Assembly (NCBI RefSeq): GCF_030388325.1
Contig: NZ_CP103794.1
Coordinates: 992,001 to 1,056,000 of the forward strand
Length of the DNA stretch: 64,000 nt
Reading direction: 5' to 3'
Origin: Flavobacterium johnsoniae
GTDB lineage: Bacteria > Bacteroidota > Bacteroidia > Flavobacteriales > Flavobacteriaceae
Each line of letters opens with the position of its first letter. Position 1 is the first letter of the stretch. Positions 8,800 to 19,500 of this stretch are shown here, piece by piece. Under the pieces are notes generated by a model, which saw only the letters and a list, made by a program, of their open reading frames with translations, was not told the origin of the DNA and ran no database searches. The position numbers and the translations under genes were made by a program.

Positions 8800-9500
8800 G
8801 AATTAAATGTTTTTATTGGAACTTCAATCACCATTAGAATAGCATTTTCTGAAAGCGCTTCCCATTCAATTTTTTTTGTTTCTTTTAAAGCTAATCCGTC
8901 TTTGGCTTCTAAAAGTCGGTCTTCTACTTCAAAAGCTCCGTTGACGACAAATACGAAAATTCCGTTTTTGGAATTACGTAAAGTAAAAGATCCTTGTTTT
9001 CTTCCGTCATAAAATCCAATAAATCCGAGTGCTCTTTCGACTTCAAATAAAGAATGAAGTTTGTTATGCAAGCTAAAATCGAATTTATATTGCTGAAAAT
9101 AGTTTTTGAAATATTGTTTTCCCATATCAAATTCAATTTCCAAATAACTCACATTTTCATTCTCATACGGATTAAAAATTTCTACCGAAAGTTCATCATC
9201 AGCCGCCAAAACTCGAATTTGATCTACGCGTAAAAACTCCTTATTTCCTAAATTATCTTTGTATTCTATTCCGCCAAACAAAGGCAGAATAACAACATTT
9301 GTACTTGATTTTATTTCTCTAATAATTCGCTGCTGCGGAGCAAGAATTACTTCATTTAAAATCTTTAATGACCCAAATGCATTTCTGGATAAATCTTGAT
9401 ATTGTTCAAAATTAAAAGTCGCAAAACAATTGTGCTTTTCTGAATTAAAAAAACCTCTAGAATCTGACTTATAAATTTGTGCTGGAATCTGCGCTATCAT
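8796..9500 (-). CDS. pirin-like cupin family protein
   Basis: 234 residues, the length of bicupin pirin/YhhW proteins. The beta-rich pattern of two cupin barrels is visible: the N-terminal part includes GSLKILNEVILAPQQRI and LPLFGGIEYKDNLGNKEFLRVDQIRVLAADDEL (the family's typical usage of a sensor surface before an A-G-D-E-like turn), and the C-terminal part includes IFVFVVNGAFEVEDRLLEAKDGLAL. Canonical pirin metal ligands (HPHRGFE) are not seen, so quercetinase-like activity is doubtful. Probably a cytoplasmic sensor or redox-linked protein; that is inference. It is translationally coupled to the unknown gene at 8293-8799. Confidence 0.68.
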   Translation of the reverse strand: MIAQIPAQIYKSDSRGFFNSEKHNCFATFNFEQYQDLSRNAFGSLKILNEVILAPQQRIIREIKSSTNVVILPLFGGIEYKDNLGNKEFLRVDQIRVLAADDELSVEIFNPYENENVSYLEIEFDMGKQYFKNYFQQYKFDFSLHNKLHSLFEVERALGFIGFYDGRKQGSFTLRNSKNGIFVFVVNGAFEVEDRLLEAKDGLALKETKKIEWEALSENAILMVIEVPIKTFNS

Positions 9501-9520
9501 GGTAAACTATTTTAAGAAAA

Positions 9521-10267
9521 CTAACTTGCTACGTTGATGGTATGAGTTAAGATGTAACCTTCGCTTAAACTTCCTGTAACAGCTCCCAATTCGTTTGCTA
9601 CAGAATCTGAAAACACGTTATCTGAAGCATTATAAGTATAACCAGACATTCCTTTTGTATAACCGTTTGCTGTAGATGCATTTACTGTTGCAACTGCACT
9701 GCCTGTTCCTTCCGGAAAAGCAATTTGTGTTACCAATAAAGAAGTTCCGCTTGCGTTGTAAATATGAACATGAACATGAGTTGCGCGTCCAGAATACCAT
9801 CCAGGAAAAATAGACGTGAAAGTAACCAATCCGTTTTCGTCTGTAGTTTGTCTTCCTCTTAAAAAATGATATGAAGTGTAATTTACAGATTGCATACCAG
9901 TTCCGCCGTATTCTGAATAATAACCGTCTTTATCGCAATGCCAAATATCAACAATAGCATCTTTTAGAGCGGCACAACTTGCTTTGGTGTTTTTAATTGT
10001 AATTTTAATAGTAAAAGCGACACCTGTTCTATCCATCACAATATTTGATTTTACCAAAGATGACGGCGTAATAGTCGGAAACGGTCCTGCTGTTTCTGAT
10101 GGCGTAACAGAACAGCTTCCTGAAGATGATCCTGAACCAGAACTTGAACCAGAATCAGTTGAAGAATTTGATGAATCATCATCTTTACTGCATGAGTTTA
10201 TGATTGGAATCGCCAAAGTACCAATACCTACTAAACCCAAACCTCTTAAAAACTCTTTTCTTTCCAT
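9521..10267 (-). CDS. exported intradiol ring-cleavage dioxygenase-fold lipoprotein
   Basis: 248 residues. The N-terminus MERKEFLRGLGLVGIGTL...INSCSKDDD looks like a lipoprotein or Tat-like signal with Cys26 as lipid site, followed by a Ser/Gly linker (about 30-52). The catalytic-like domain begins with SETAGPFPTI, a typical intradiol-dioxygenase start. It contains DIWHCDKDGYYSEY and FPGWYSGRATHVHVHIY, which supply Tyr and the paired His (HVH) of the Fe(III) site. Family members cleave catechol-type rings between the hydroxyls. An extracytoplasmic, lipid-anchored version would act on aromatics outside the cytoplasm. It is 20 bp upstream of the pirin-like gene on the same strand, so a shared transcript is likely. 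Confidence 0.83.
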   Translation of the reverse strand: MERKEFLRGLGLVGIGTLAIPIINSCSKDDDSSNSSTDSGSSSGSGSSSGSCSVTPSETAGPFPTITPSSLVKSNIVMDRTGVAFTIKITIKNTKASCAALKDAIVDIWHCDKDGYYSEYGGTGMQSVNYTSYHFLRGRQTTDENGLVTFTSIFPGWYSGRATHVHVHIYNASGTSLLVTQIAFPEGTGSAVATVNASTANGYTKGMSGYTYNASDNVFSDSVANELGAVTGSLSEGYILTHTINVAS

Positions 10268-10463
10268 TTTTTTGCTTTTTTAAATGTTATTCAATTAAAT
10301 GATTAACAGTTATTTTGAAGTAAAATTATTGGAAATTGAGGCGTTTTAAAAAGTTTGAGGTAAACGAGATTATTTAAGCGGTAAACTGATAAAATATTTT
10401 TTTTTGTAATAAAATTCAGTTGAAAAAATACGTTTTTTTATTTATGTATAGAGAAAGAAATCC

Positions 10464-10626
10464 GCTTCGGAGAAGCGAAATATTTATAGAAATCGTATTA
10501 TCATCGATGATAAAGCTCCAGCGGAGCGACATCTACAAAGGCATTGTAAAAAAAGATGTCGCTCCGCTGGAGCTCTTTTACATTCACATAATTGAATTTC
10601 TATAAATATTTCGCTCCGCTGGAGCT
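10464..10626. repeat. nested double-palindrome dispersed repeat, copy 1
   Basis: The intergenic gap of 381 bp between the dioxygenase and the LytTR regulator holds this element. Inner arms of 20 bp, perfect, lie at 10514-10533 (AGCTCCAGCGGAGCGACATC) and 10555-10574. Outer arms of 18 bp, perfect, lie at 10476-10493 (CGAAATATTTATAGAAAT) and 10596-10613. GCTTCGG at the left and CGCTCCGCTGGAGCTT at the right form degenerate ends. A second copy is at 47828-47973. No ORF in the element is convincing. It is GC-rich at the stems, unlike its surroundings, and resembles a REP/MITE-type mobile repeat. Confidence 0.8.
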
Positions 10627-10648
10627 TAATTGAATAATCGATATTATA

Positions 10649-11338
10649 TCACTTTCCATCCAAAAGAGCAAAGAAAGCTTCTTCGTAACTGGCGCTTATT
10701 GGAATTTCTGTCTGGTCTATAAAAATGATTTTATTTCTAATTTTCGAAACTTTTGAAACAGGAATTATAAACGAACGATGCACGCGTACAAATTCTGTTT
10801 CTGGCAGTTTTTGAAGAATTGCTTTTAATGTCATTCTTGCCACAACCGTTTTTTGATTTTGAATATGAATTTTGAGATAATCATCTAATCCTTCGATAAA
10901 TAAAATATCAGAAAATAGGATTTTAATAAGGCTATAATCGGCACGGATAAACAGATATTGCTGTTCTATGTTTTGTTTTTGCAGTTTCCATTGCGAATAG
11001 GCTTTTTCAGTCGCTTGTTGGAATCTTGAAAGTGAAATTGGTTTCAGAAGATAATCTGTTGCGCTTAAAGTGAAACCTTCGACAGCAAATTCAGAATAAG
11101 CTGTAGTAAAAATTACCATCGTTTTGTGTGGCAGTTTTTTATAAAAATCTAATCCTGAAATTGACGGCATATTAATATCCAGAAACAATAAATCTACTGG
11201 ATATTTCTTCAAATATTTGAATGCTTCGTCAGACTTTGTGAAAGTTTTCTCCAGATCTATGTACTCGATTGTATCGCATAAACTTTGGAGGATTTCTAAA
11301 GCCAAAGGCTCGTCATCTAAGGCAATTGCTTTTATCAT
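10649..11338 (-). CDS. LytTR-type response regulator
   Basis: 229 residues. The receiver domain (about 1-118) has acidic residues in ALDDEPLA, the phospho-acceptor Asp in LLFLDINMPSISGLDF and the Lys in YLLKPI. The C-terminal LytTR DNA-binding domain (about 130-229) shows FIRADYSLIKILFSDILFIEG and VRVHRSFIIPVSKV. It should bind DNA as a transcription regulator after phosphorylation by the histidine kinase encoded immediately upstream. The two genes overlap by 4 bp (ATGA), a typical two-component operon. Target genes cannot be deduced. The spr operon lies just upstream on the same strand, but that is only proximity. Confidence 0.93.
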   Translation of the reverse strand: MIKAIALDDEPLALEILQSLCDTIEYIDLEKTFTKSDEAFKYLKKYPVDLLFLDINMPSISGLDFYKKLPHKTMVIFTTAYSEFAVEGFTLSATDYLLKPISLSRFQQATEKAYSQWKLQKQNIEQQYLFIRADYSLIKILFSDILFIEGLDDYLKIHIQNQKTVVARMTLKAILQKLPETEFVRVHRSFIIPVSKVSKIRNKIIFIDQTEIPISASYEEAFFALLDGK

Positions 11339-12426
11339 CGTATTTTAACGCTCAAATTGACAATATATTTTTCTGCAGAATCTTCAATCATTAAAGCATG
11401 TTTATTAGGGTAAACTAGTTTTAATCTTTCAATGGTATTCTGAAGCCCAATTCCAGAATCTGACTGAACAGAAAATGTTTTTCTATTAGAAACGTATAAA
11501 GTTAGTATTTCTTCTTCAATATCAATCTTAATATAAATTTCTGAAGTCTGATCGGGATTGACTCCGTGTTTAAAAGCGTTTTCGATAAAAGAAATCAAAA
11601 TTAGGGGCGTTATGACTTTACCAGAAGTAATTCCGATTACGGAATAATTAATGTTTACTGTGTTTCCTAAACGCGTTTTCTGCAATGAAATATAATTATT
11701 AATATAATTAATTTCTTTGCTTAGTTCAATTACCTCATCGTTTGAATTAGTCATGATGTAACGCATTAATTCTGATAACTGAACAACCGCGTCTGGAGTT
11801 CTGTCATCTTTTTTTAGCGCTAATGCATAAATACTATTTAGCGTATTAAATAAAAAATGCGGATTGATTTGTGCTTTTAGAAAAGCCAGTTCTGATTTTA
11901 CTTTTTCTTTTTCTACGCTTTGAAGTCTTCCTGTAATAGCAAAAAGCAAACTTGACACTACGCCTATTAAGTAAACAAGAGTTGTATGTCCGTATTGCGT
12001 TGGAGGACCGCCGTTAAATTCAAAAGACATTGGATTGCTGCCGTGTGGCGGAGGTGGAAATCTTGGATCGAATGGTTTTGGATGTACGGGAAACTTTCCG
12101 GAATGGTATTCAAAATCTAAAAAATTTCGGCTTGGATGAACTAAAACAGTTGAAATCCAAAGAAAGAATAAAAGAAAAACGATGATTATGACATAATACA
12201 AAAGCTTTTTATCTGAGAAGTAAAGTTTTGGAATTAAATAATAATAATTGAAATAAAAGAACCCAAGAAGTGTGCAATAAATGAAAAGGTAAATTCGATC
12301 GTGTGCGTTTGTATACAAATGCGGTAATGAAAAAACGGTATTTGTTGACGTAAACGCATACGGCAAAAATAAAAAAGCGAGGCACAAAACTATGTGTTTC
12401 GCATAAAGTGAAAATTTTGTTTTCAT
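11335..12426 (-). CDS. sensor histidine kinase, LytS/YehU (His_kinase) type
   Basis: 363 residues. Four predicted membrane helices lie in the N-terminal half (about 10-28, 45-66, 74-96, 150-168), with an unusual Pro/His/Gly-rich loop between helices 3 and 4 (GKFPVHPKPFDPRFPPPPHG). The His_kinase phospho-acceptor motif is LKAQINPHFLFNTLNSIYAL. The ATPase part has N-box-like SFIENAFKHGV and the G-box SDSGIGLQNTIERL. The protein should sit in the inner membrane and phosphorylate the co-encoded LytTR regulator. The short sensor region suggests membrane or cell-envelope sensing; the signal is unknown. Confidence 0.92.
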   Translation of the reverse strand: MKTKFSLYAKHIVLCLAFLFLPYAFTSTNTVFSLPHLYTNAHDRIYLFIYCTLLGFFYFNYYYLIPKLYFSDKKLLYYVIIIVFLLFFLWISTVLVHPSRNFLDFEYHSGKFPVHPKPFDPRFPPPPHGSNPMSFEFNGGPPTQYGHTTLVYLIGVVSSLLFAITGRLQSVEKEKVKSELAFLKAQINPHFLFNTLNSIYALALKKDDRTPDAVVQLSELMRYIMTNSNDEVIELSKEINYINNYISLQKTRLGNTVNINYSVIGITSGKVITPLILISFIENAFKHGVNPDQTSEIYIKIDIEEEILTLYVSNRKTFSVQSDSGIGLQNTIERLKLVYPNKHALMIEDSAEKYIVNLSVKIR

Positions 12427-12543
12427 GAATCAAATTTGATTTATATCCTTTTGAAAAACAAAACGATAAAACTCAAATTTAATATTATTAGAACTTTATT
12501 TCAAATTATTGCGGTGAAAACACCTAATGTTGCGGCTCGCTTT

Positions 12544-12565
12544 AAAAATTGTGCTCTTTCGAGCA
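12544..12565 (-). terminator. probable terminator after sprF
   Basis: A short perfect stem TGCTC/GAGCA with a CTTT tetraloop (12552-12565) is followed on the minus strand by CAATTTTTAAA. It lies 6 bp beyond the sprF stop, the right place for the end of the spr transcript. The stem is short, so termination may be partial. Confidence 0.5.
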
Positions 12566-12570
12566 TTAAA

Positions 12571-13551
12571 TTAATCGTGAACTGGACTCTGCGTACAAGG
12601 ACAGTTACTGATTGATTGTAAGAAATCGAATCCGATTGTGATCGAATGTGTTCCTGAATTATAACTTCCAAGTCCGTTAAACATCATTTGGTACGAATAG
12701 GCAAAATAGAACTTAGATTTCATAAAACCTGCCATTGGACCTGCTGCTAAAGGTTTTGGAAATTGGTCGTTTAAGAAACGGTATGAAACTCCAATCCAAT
12801 AATAATCTTCGTAACGATTGTAACGTCTGTATTTGAAGTTAAAATCGGTTGTAGAACGTCCGTCACTTGCAAAATACTGCAAGAAAACAGATGGTTCGTA
12901 TTCGATACGTCTATTTTCTCCGTCTTTGAAAGTAAATCCAGAGTAAACCTGAAAGTTAGAAAGTAAATCTGGTTCGTTTGTTCTCTCTCTAGTCAAGTTT
13001 TTCTTTAAAACGTTATTGGCATTAAAACTTAAATAAAAGCCTTTAAAACGATACAAAGCACTAATATCAAAGTTGTTGTTTGATGTTTGTCGATTATCTG
13101 TTACCGTTGGATCTATCGGACCTCCAGGAGCATTTACATCTCCTATGAAATTTCCTGTTTCTAAACGAAAGCTATTGAAGTTATACGAAATACCAAAAGA
13201 TAAATATTGCTCAGAATAATAATCTAATATAAGGTGATGCGCAAAAGAAACCTTTGCTCCTGTTTGTCTTGTATTTCCGTTGCTATCATTATACAATGAC
13301 AAACCAACACCCGAACGGTCTAAAACACGAAAATCGGCATACAATGATTGGTTATCTGGCGCATCTTTAATTCCAACCCATTGTGTAAGACCGTTGGCTC
13401 TAATACGAAGATTATCTCCAATTCCGGCATAAGCGGGTGAAAGAATAAAAGGGTTATCAGCCAAATACTGAGTAAACACTGGTAGGTTTAACTCTTGGCT
13501 GTAACTTGTTGTTACAGCCATGAGTACTAAGGATAGAATAAACTTTTTCAT
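12571..13551 (-). CDS. sprF: SprF, PorP/SprF family type IX secretion partner of SprB
   Basis: 326 residues from the ATG at 13551, where the signal peptide MKKFILSLVLMAVTTSYSQ begins; an upstream ATG would add nine unlikely residues. The PorP/SprF family is recognised from QELNLPVFTQYLADNPFILSPAYAGIGDNLRIR and the following alternating strands (GVGLSLYNDSNG, YLSFGISYNFNSFRL, GFYLSFNANNVL), ending with SITIGFDF. These are outer-membrane beta-barrel-like proteins that pair with a large cargo carrying a type B C-terminal domain. In F. johnsoniae SprF is needed for SprB to reach the cell surface. It lies 44 bp downstream of sprB and is the last gene of the operon. Confidence 0.95.
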   Translation of the reverse strand: MKKFILSLVLMAVTTSYSQELNLPVFTQYLADNPFILSPAYAGIGDNLRIRANGLTQWVGIKDAPDNQSLYADFRVLDRSGVGLSLYNDSNGNTRQTGAKVSFAHHLILDYYSEQYLSFGISYNFNSFRLETGNFIGDVNAPGGPIDPTVTDNRQTSNNNFDISALYRFKGFYLSFNANNVLKKNLTRERTNEPDLLSNFQVYSGFTFKDGENRRIEYEPSVFLQYFASDGRSTTDFNFKYRRYNRYEDYYWIGVSYRFLNDQFPKPLAAGPMAGFMKSKFYFAYSYQMMFNGLGSYNSGTHSITIGFDFLQSISNCPCTQSPVHD

Positions 13552-13595
13552 TGTAATAATTTTTTTAGATAACATCATTTGGGGCTATAATTTTG

Positions 13596-16500
13596 TTATC
13601 TGTATAAAGTGAAGTGTCCAACAAACTCTCTTGGATCTTTCGGGTCATTTAACTTAAGAACGTACCAGTAATCACCTGTTGGCAATTCATTTCCATTGTA
13701 TTTACCATCCCATTTCTGACCTACGCGGTATTTCGCTACTACTCTACCGTATCTGTCGAAAATATCGAATGTTAACTCTTTGTATGCTAATGCACCACAA
13801 TCAGGACCAATTGATGTATTTGAACCAGTTCCGTTTGGTGTGAAATAGTTTGGCATACAGAAATCATAGAAAATACCATGAACAATTATTGTTTTCTCAC
13901 AACCATTTTTATCTCTAACAGTTACTGGATAGTCACCAGTTTTATAGATTCTATAAGTATTAGAAGATGAGAATGGCTCTCCATTGAAACTGTACTCATA
14001 AGGAGCAACACCGCCAGAAGCTTTCACTTCAAGTACGTTGATGTCTTTACTTGAGTTGGTTACATCTACTAAGTCTAATTCTGCAACAGCATTAATAGTA
14101 AATGGTACTGTTTCTTTTATACAACCGTTACCATGTCTAGCTACTATCGTGTGAGGTCCAGGAGCTACATTTGTAAAGATGTTACTTGGTTGGAATGTTC
14201 CATTGTCAAGAGCATAATCTACATCTGCTGGGTTTGTATTAGAAGCGTCTATAGTTACTACCACTCTATTTGCTTGAGCATTATTAACACAATCATACGT
14301 TACCTCAGCAGTTGGATTAAGAATAACTGCTTTATCCATCATAACTCCAACACTAATAAGACATGTAGCATCTTTAATGTAAACAGTATGTTCACCTCCT
14401 TTTAGGTTAGTGAAAGTATATTGGTTACTAGCATCAACTGGTAAATATGTACCGTTTTCGTTATCAATGCTCACAGTATATGGCGCTCTACCTCCAGAAA
14501 CTTGGATAGTGAATGATCCATCATTATCTCCATCACAAATCTCTTGAATAATTGGACCAACAACTTTACCTTCTAAAACAGCTGGTTCATTAACTGTAAG
14601 CGTTAAATGCTCTACACAAGAATTTTCATCTTGAACTAATACTTCGTATACACCTGGTGTTAAACGATCGAAAACAAATCTGTCATCGAATAACGCTAAG
14701 TTTGGCGAAATTGCATATTTAATTACACCAGTTCCTCCAGTAGCCGCGATTGAGATTTTACCATCGTTAGCTCCGAAACAAGTTGCATCTGTAACTGTTG
14801 GAGTAACTGATAATGCTTCAGCTGGCTCATCAATTGGAACAACCGCAGAATCATACTGGCAATCTCCACTATCAACACGAACTACATATCTTCCTTGTGG
14901 AAGCAAATCAAAATATCCTGTAGATTGAACTGGTCTAATTAAAACACCTGCATCATTGTATAATGAATAAGCGTAATTTGTTAAACCTCCAGTTGCAACA
15001 GCATCAATAATTGCTGTTGAACTTCCTTTACAATAAACAACCGCATTACTTAGGTCAATGTCTAAATCTAAAGGCGCTAATGGATCAATAGTTACATTAT
15101 TAGAAACAGATGAAATACATCCGTTAGAATCTCTAACATAATATTCGTGATTTCCAACTCCAACAGGGAATGTTGCAGGCAATGTGCCTAAAACAGTTGT
15201 GAAGCTTGCATCAGCACTATATTCGTATGTTCCTGTTCCTCCAACTGCAGACAATGTTAATGTCGCATCTGTTTGACAAGTAATTCCAGTTGCTTGTTCT
15301 AATGTCGCAACAATTTCAGCTGGATCGCTAATTTCAACTTCTGCTGTAGTTCCAGAACAGTTTAATTGATCTACAATTGTAACAGAATATCTACCAGATC
15401 TTAATCCTGTGAAAACAGGAGAATCTTGAGATGCTGTTGAAATTACTGGATCAACAGATAACATGTTTAAGATGTATGCGTAGTTGCTTCCTTGACCACC
15501 TGTTGGTGCAGAAACTGTAATTACACCATTATCATCTCCAAAACAAGCCAACGTTGAAGCTGTCGCCGTAGCTGTAGCTGTAATAGGAAGCGGATTATCT
15601 AATCTTACTGTTGTAGTAGCAATACATCCTCCTAAATCTTTCACATTCAATGTGTATGTTCCAGCGCTTAGACCTTCAAACTCATATTGTTGTGTATAAC
15701 CTGCGCTAACTCCAACTAATTCGAATTGGTAAGCACCTGGCCATCCTCCATCAGCAAAGATTACGATTCTTCCGTCATTACCTGGATCACAAGAAATTGG
15801 TCCGTGCTGTTCAGAAATTGTCAATGGCGCAACTGGCTGTTGAATAGTAAAACTTGTTGCTATTGGACAATATGGTTTTCCAGTTAATGATCCAGAAACA
15901 TTATATGTACCAGCTATTAAACCAGAAATTGTTGCTTTTCCAGTTGCATCACTTGTACCCATTTGAACAGAGTTTCCTAATGAATCTGTAATTGTATAAT
16001 TAAACTCACCTGCATCATTTGTAGGTACTGGCAGATTATCAACTAAAACTAAATCTACACTTCCTGTTCCGCCAAAACATGTAACGTTTTGAACATTTTC
16101 AGCTTTTAATTCGAATGTATTCGGATCGTTTACGAAATGATCTAAACTAATAACACATCCTGTCGCAGGGTTTGTAACCGAGATTAAATAACGACCAATT
16201 GGTAATGTAAATAATCCAGTTGTGTTTTGCTCACTGAAAACAGTTCCGCTTGCACCAACCACAGAGAATTCTAATGGCGTTGTAAATACGTTATCATTTT
16301 CATCTTTTACTGTAACAACGATTGATTCATCATTTATACAAGTAACTTCAGTAATTGCTAAATCAATTTTATCCATTGCCACAAACGGAAGGATTTCAAC
16401 TTCTGCAGATGTTCCAAGACAGTTATTTGAGTCGTAAACATTTACAACAAATCTTCCTCCTGTAAAGTCTGTTTGTGTGTAAACATTAGACGCTAGGTCT

Positions 16501-19500
16501 TGAACTATTTCTGTACCATTTTTAACAAACTGATATCTTTTATAATCTTCTGAACCACCTGTTGGTAATGGAACTGTAATTGTTGCATAATTTGTAGCAT
16601 TTCCAGTTGTACATCCGTAGTTTGAAACTACTGGAAGAGGAACCACAATTGGATCTGGTTGCTCAACATCAATAGTTTGATCAACCGGACATCCTTTACC
16701 AGAAGTTACCGTTACAGTATATCTTCCTACAGGAAGATTTCTAAACACATTATCTTCTAATACCATTCCAAGTGGAGCTGGATTAATTGAGTATGTGTAA
16801 ATCGGATTATTATTAACCGTTGTTGTTGGCGTAGCCATGTTAACAGTAATAGTTCCGTTGCTTTCCCCGTTACAAATTACTTTCGTAGCAGTTAAAGTAA
16901 AATCGATTGCTGTATTTGGTATTGTGATAGTAGCTGCAACTGTAACGATACAAGGTGTTCCTAGATCTCTAACATAGAATGTATAGCTACCAGGAGCCAA
17001 ATTATCAAATACATTTGATGCTACATATGTTGTTCCATCAATACTGTATTCATAGCTATTTGTACCACCCGTTGCACTAAGTGTAACTTGACCATTTGCT
17101 GTTAAACAAGTTGGTACACCAGTAACATCGTAAAATAATTTTAATGGTTCTAAAATTCTAACTGAACCAGAATCTTCACATTTATTCTCATCTCTCACAT
17201 AAACTGTGTAATCTCCAGTTAATTGAACTGTAAATACATTGCTTGGTTGCCAAGAGTTTCCGTCTAAACTATATTCTAGATTTGCATTAAATCCTGTTGC
17301 AGTAATCGTAATATCATAAGTTCCTGTTGAACTTGGACATTGCGTTGCCACAACACTAGAGATAACTGGTGATGCATCTACAATAATGTTGATTGGAGTA
17401 GAAGCCTCACAACCATTTAAATCTTTAGCCCAAATTACCCATGTAAATGCTGGATCTAGAACTGCTGTATCATAAACATCATAAACTATTGGGTCACCTG
17501 CTTTAACGAAAGCATACATATATCCAGGAGTTCCATCATGAGCAGTTGCTTTGATTTTAAATCCATCTGTACAGTTTGCATTTTTAATTGGTGTATAATC
17601 TACTGTTAGAGTTTCTGGCTCAGGAACATTTACTGTAACTGTAGCAGTACAATTTGTAACATTGTCTGTTACATTAATAGTATAATCACCTGTCGCTAAG
17701 TTAGTCAATACAAAAGTATCTGTTCCTACTGGCGTTACAAGTCCTGGTGCATTAACTCCAGTAATTGTATGACTAAATCCTGTATTGAATCCAGAAACTT
17801 TAAATGTTACTTTTCCGTTAGACTCACCTTTACAAGCTACTCCATTATCAAGATTTCCTCCTACAGAAATACTTACAAGTTCTTTTACTGTGTAAACATC
17901 TTGGAATGTACAACCGTTGGCATCTTTCACTTGGAAAGTATAATCACCTGGAAGTAATCCTGGGAAACTTGCTGGAACTGCAGAACTTGCAGTTGTTATT
18001 GGTCCAAATAATGTTGGAGAAGTTGCTGTATTAGTAGCAATAATGCTAAATTCTAAAGCACCAACACCATTCGTTGCTGTTACTTCAACGGTACTAACAT
18101 CTTCACCTGGATTACAAGTTATTAATGTAGCATCAAAATCTAATTTATTTGGTTTGTTTAATGGATTAACATCAATTGATTGAGGCGCCGTTGTACAACC
18201 ATTTGCATCTTTAACAGAATACCAGATTGTTTGTACAGATCCATTATCATCAATTGAGATTGTATTTGCTGTATCATAAGATACACCGTTATCGAAACTA
18301 AATAAGTAACCTAAAGCATTTCCTGTAATTGGTGTACCTCCACCTCCTACAACTGTAATTACTGTAGTATTGCTACATGTAATGTTTATAGGGAAATCTG
18401 CACTAGCAGTTAATAGTGATGGCTCATCAATTACAATTGCTGGTGTAACTCCAGATGTACAGCCGTAGCTATCTGTAACCACAATTGTATAAGAACCAGC
18501 AGCTAAATCTGTATATAATCCTGAAGCGTCTCCAGTGTGATTTGCAGGTGTAGCTCCGCTTAAAGCGAAAGTATAAGGTCCCACACCACCTGAAGGCGTT
18601 ACTGTGATTGTTCCTGTACTACCTCCATTACATTTTACGTCAGTTTTAACTGTAGTAAATGCAGGATTTACAGGAGCATTTATAATGATTTCATCGATTG
18701 TAACTTGGCAATTATTACTATCCGTAACTCTGAATACGTAACTTCCTGTTACGTTAGTTGTATATGGAGCAATAGCAGTAATGGTATTAAATCCACCGTT
18801 ATTGATATTTACTTCATAAGTGTAAGCTGGGTTTCCACCTGCAGCAGTCAATGTAAATTCAGCCCCTGTCGATGTAGGCAACGGAACACATGTAATATCT
18901 TTATCTTGAGTTACAGTGAAAGTTAACGGTTGATAAACAGTTGTTACTGATGTACCAGTTGTTGCAACACAACCATTTTTATCTTTAACATAAACTGTAT
19001 AATCTTGTGAAGCCGTTGTAGGAGCTGGTACTGTAAATTCGTATGTTGTTCCTGTGCTTTCAAAATAATCCGTACCATTAATACTGAAACTCAATGGCGC
19101 AACACCAGTACCTGTAGCTGTGAAAGTATAGTTTCCAACAGCTGTACATTGATTGCTTGCCAAAGTTGGTGTTGTAACTGTAGGTAAATCCTGTTTAGTA
19201 ATTGTTACTGTTGTCATCGCAGTACAATTGTTTGAATCGATGATGTGAACATCTACTAGCCAAGTCATTCCTAAACCGTTTGGAGTTGCTATACCATTTG
19301 TCAATGTAGTAGTATCAATAGAAGTTTTTGTAGAATAAGCTCCCACTCCATTACCACTTTGTACGATAGAATATCTGTATGTAGGCGTTCCTCCTACTGG
19401 ACTCATAGTAAGTTGAGAAATAGGTTCATTACAATGTACATCACTTGCAACAGCAGTAATAGATAAAGCTACTGCTGGCTCAGAAATATCTACTGATTTA

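Noticed and set aside
10420..10605. 61-residue plus-strand ORF across the nested palindrome
   Set aside because: Entirely composed of the repeat element; no start context or known protein features.
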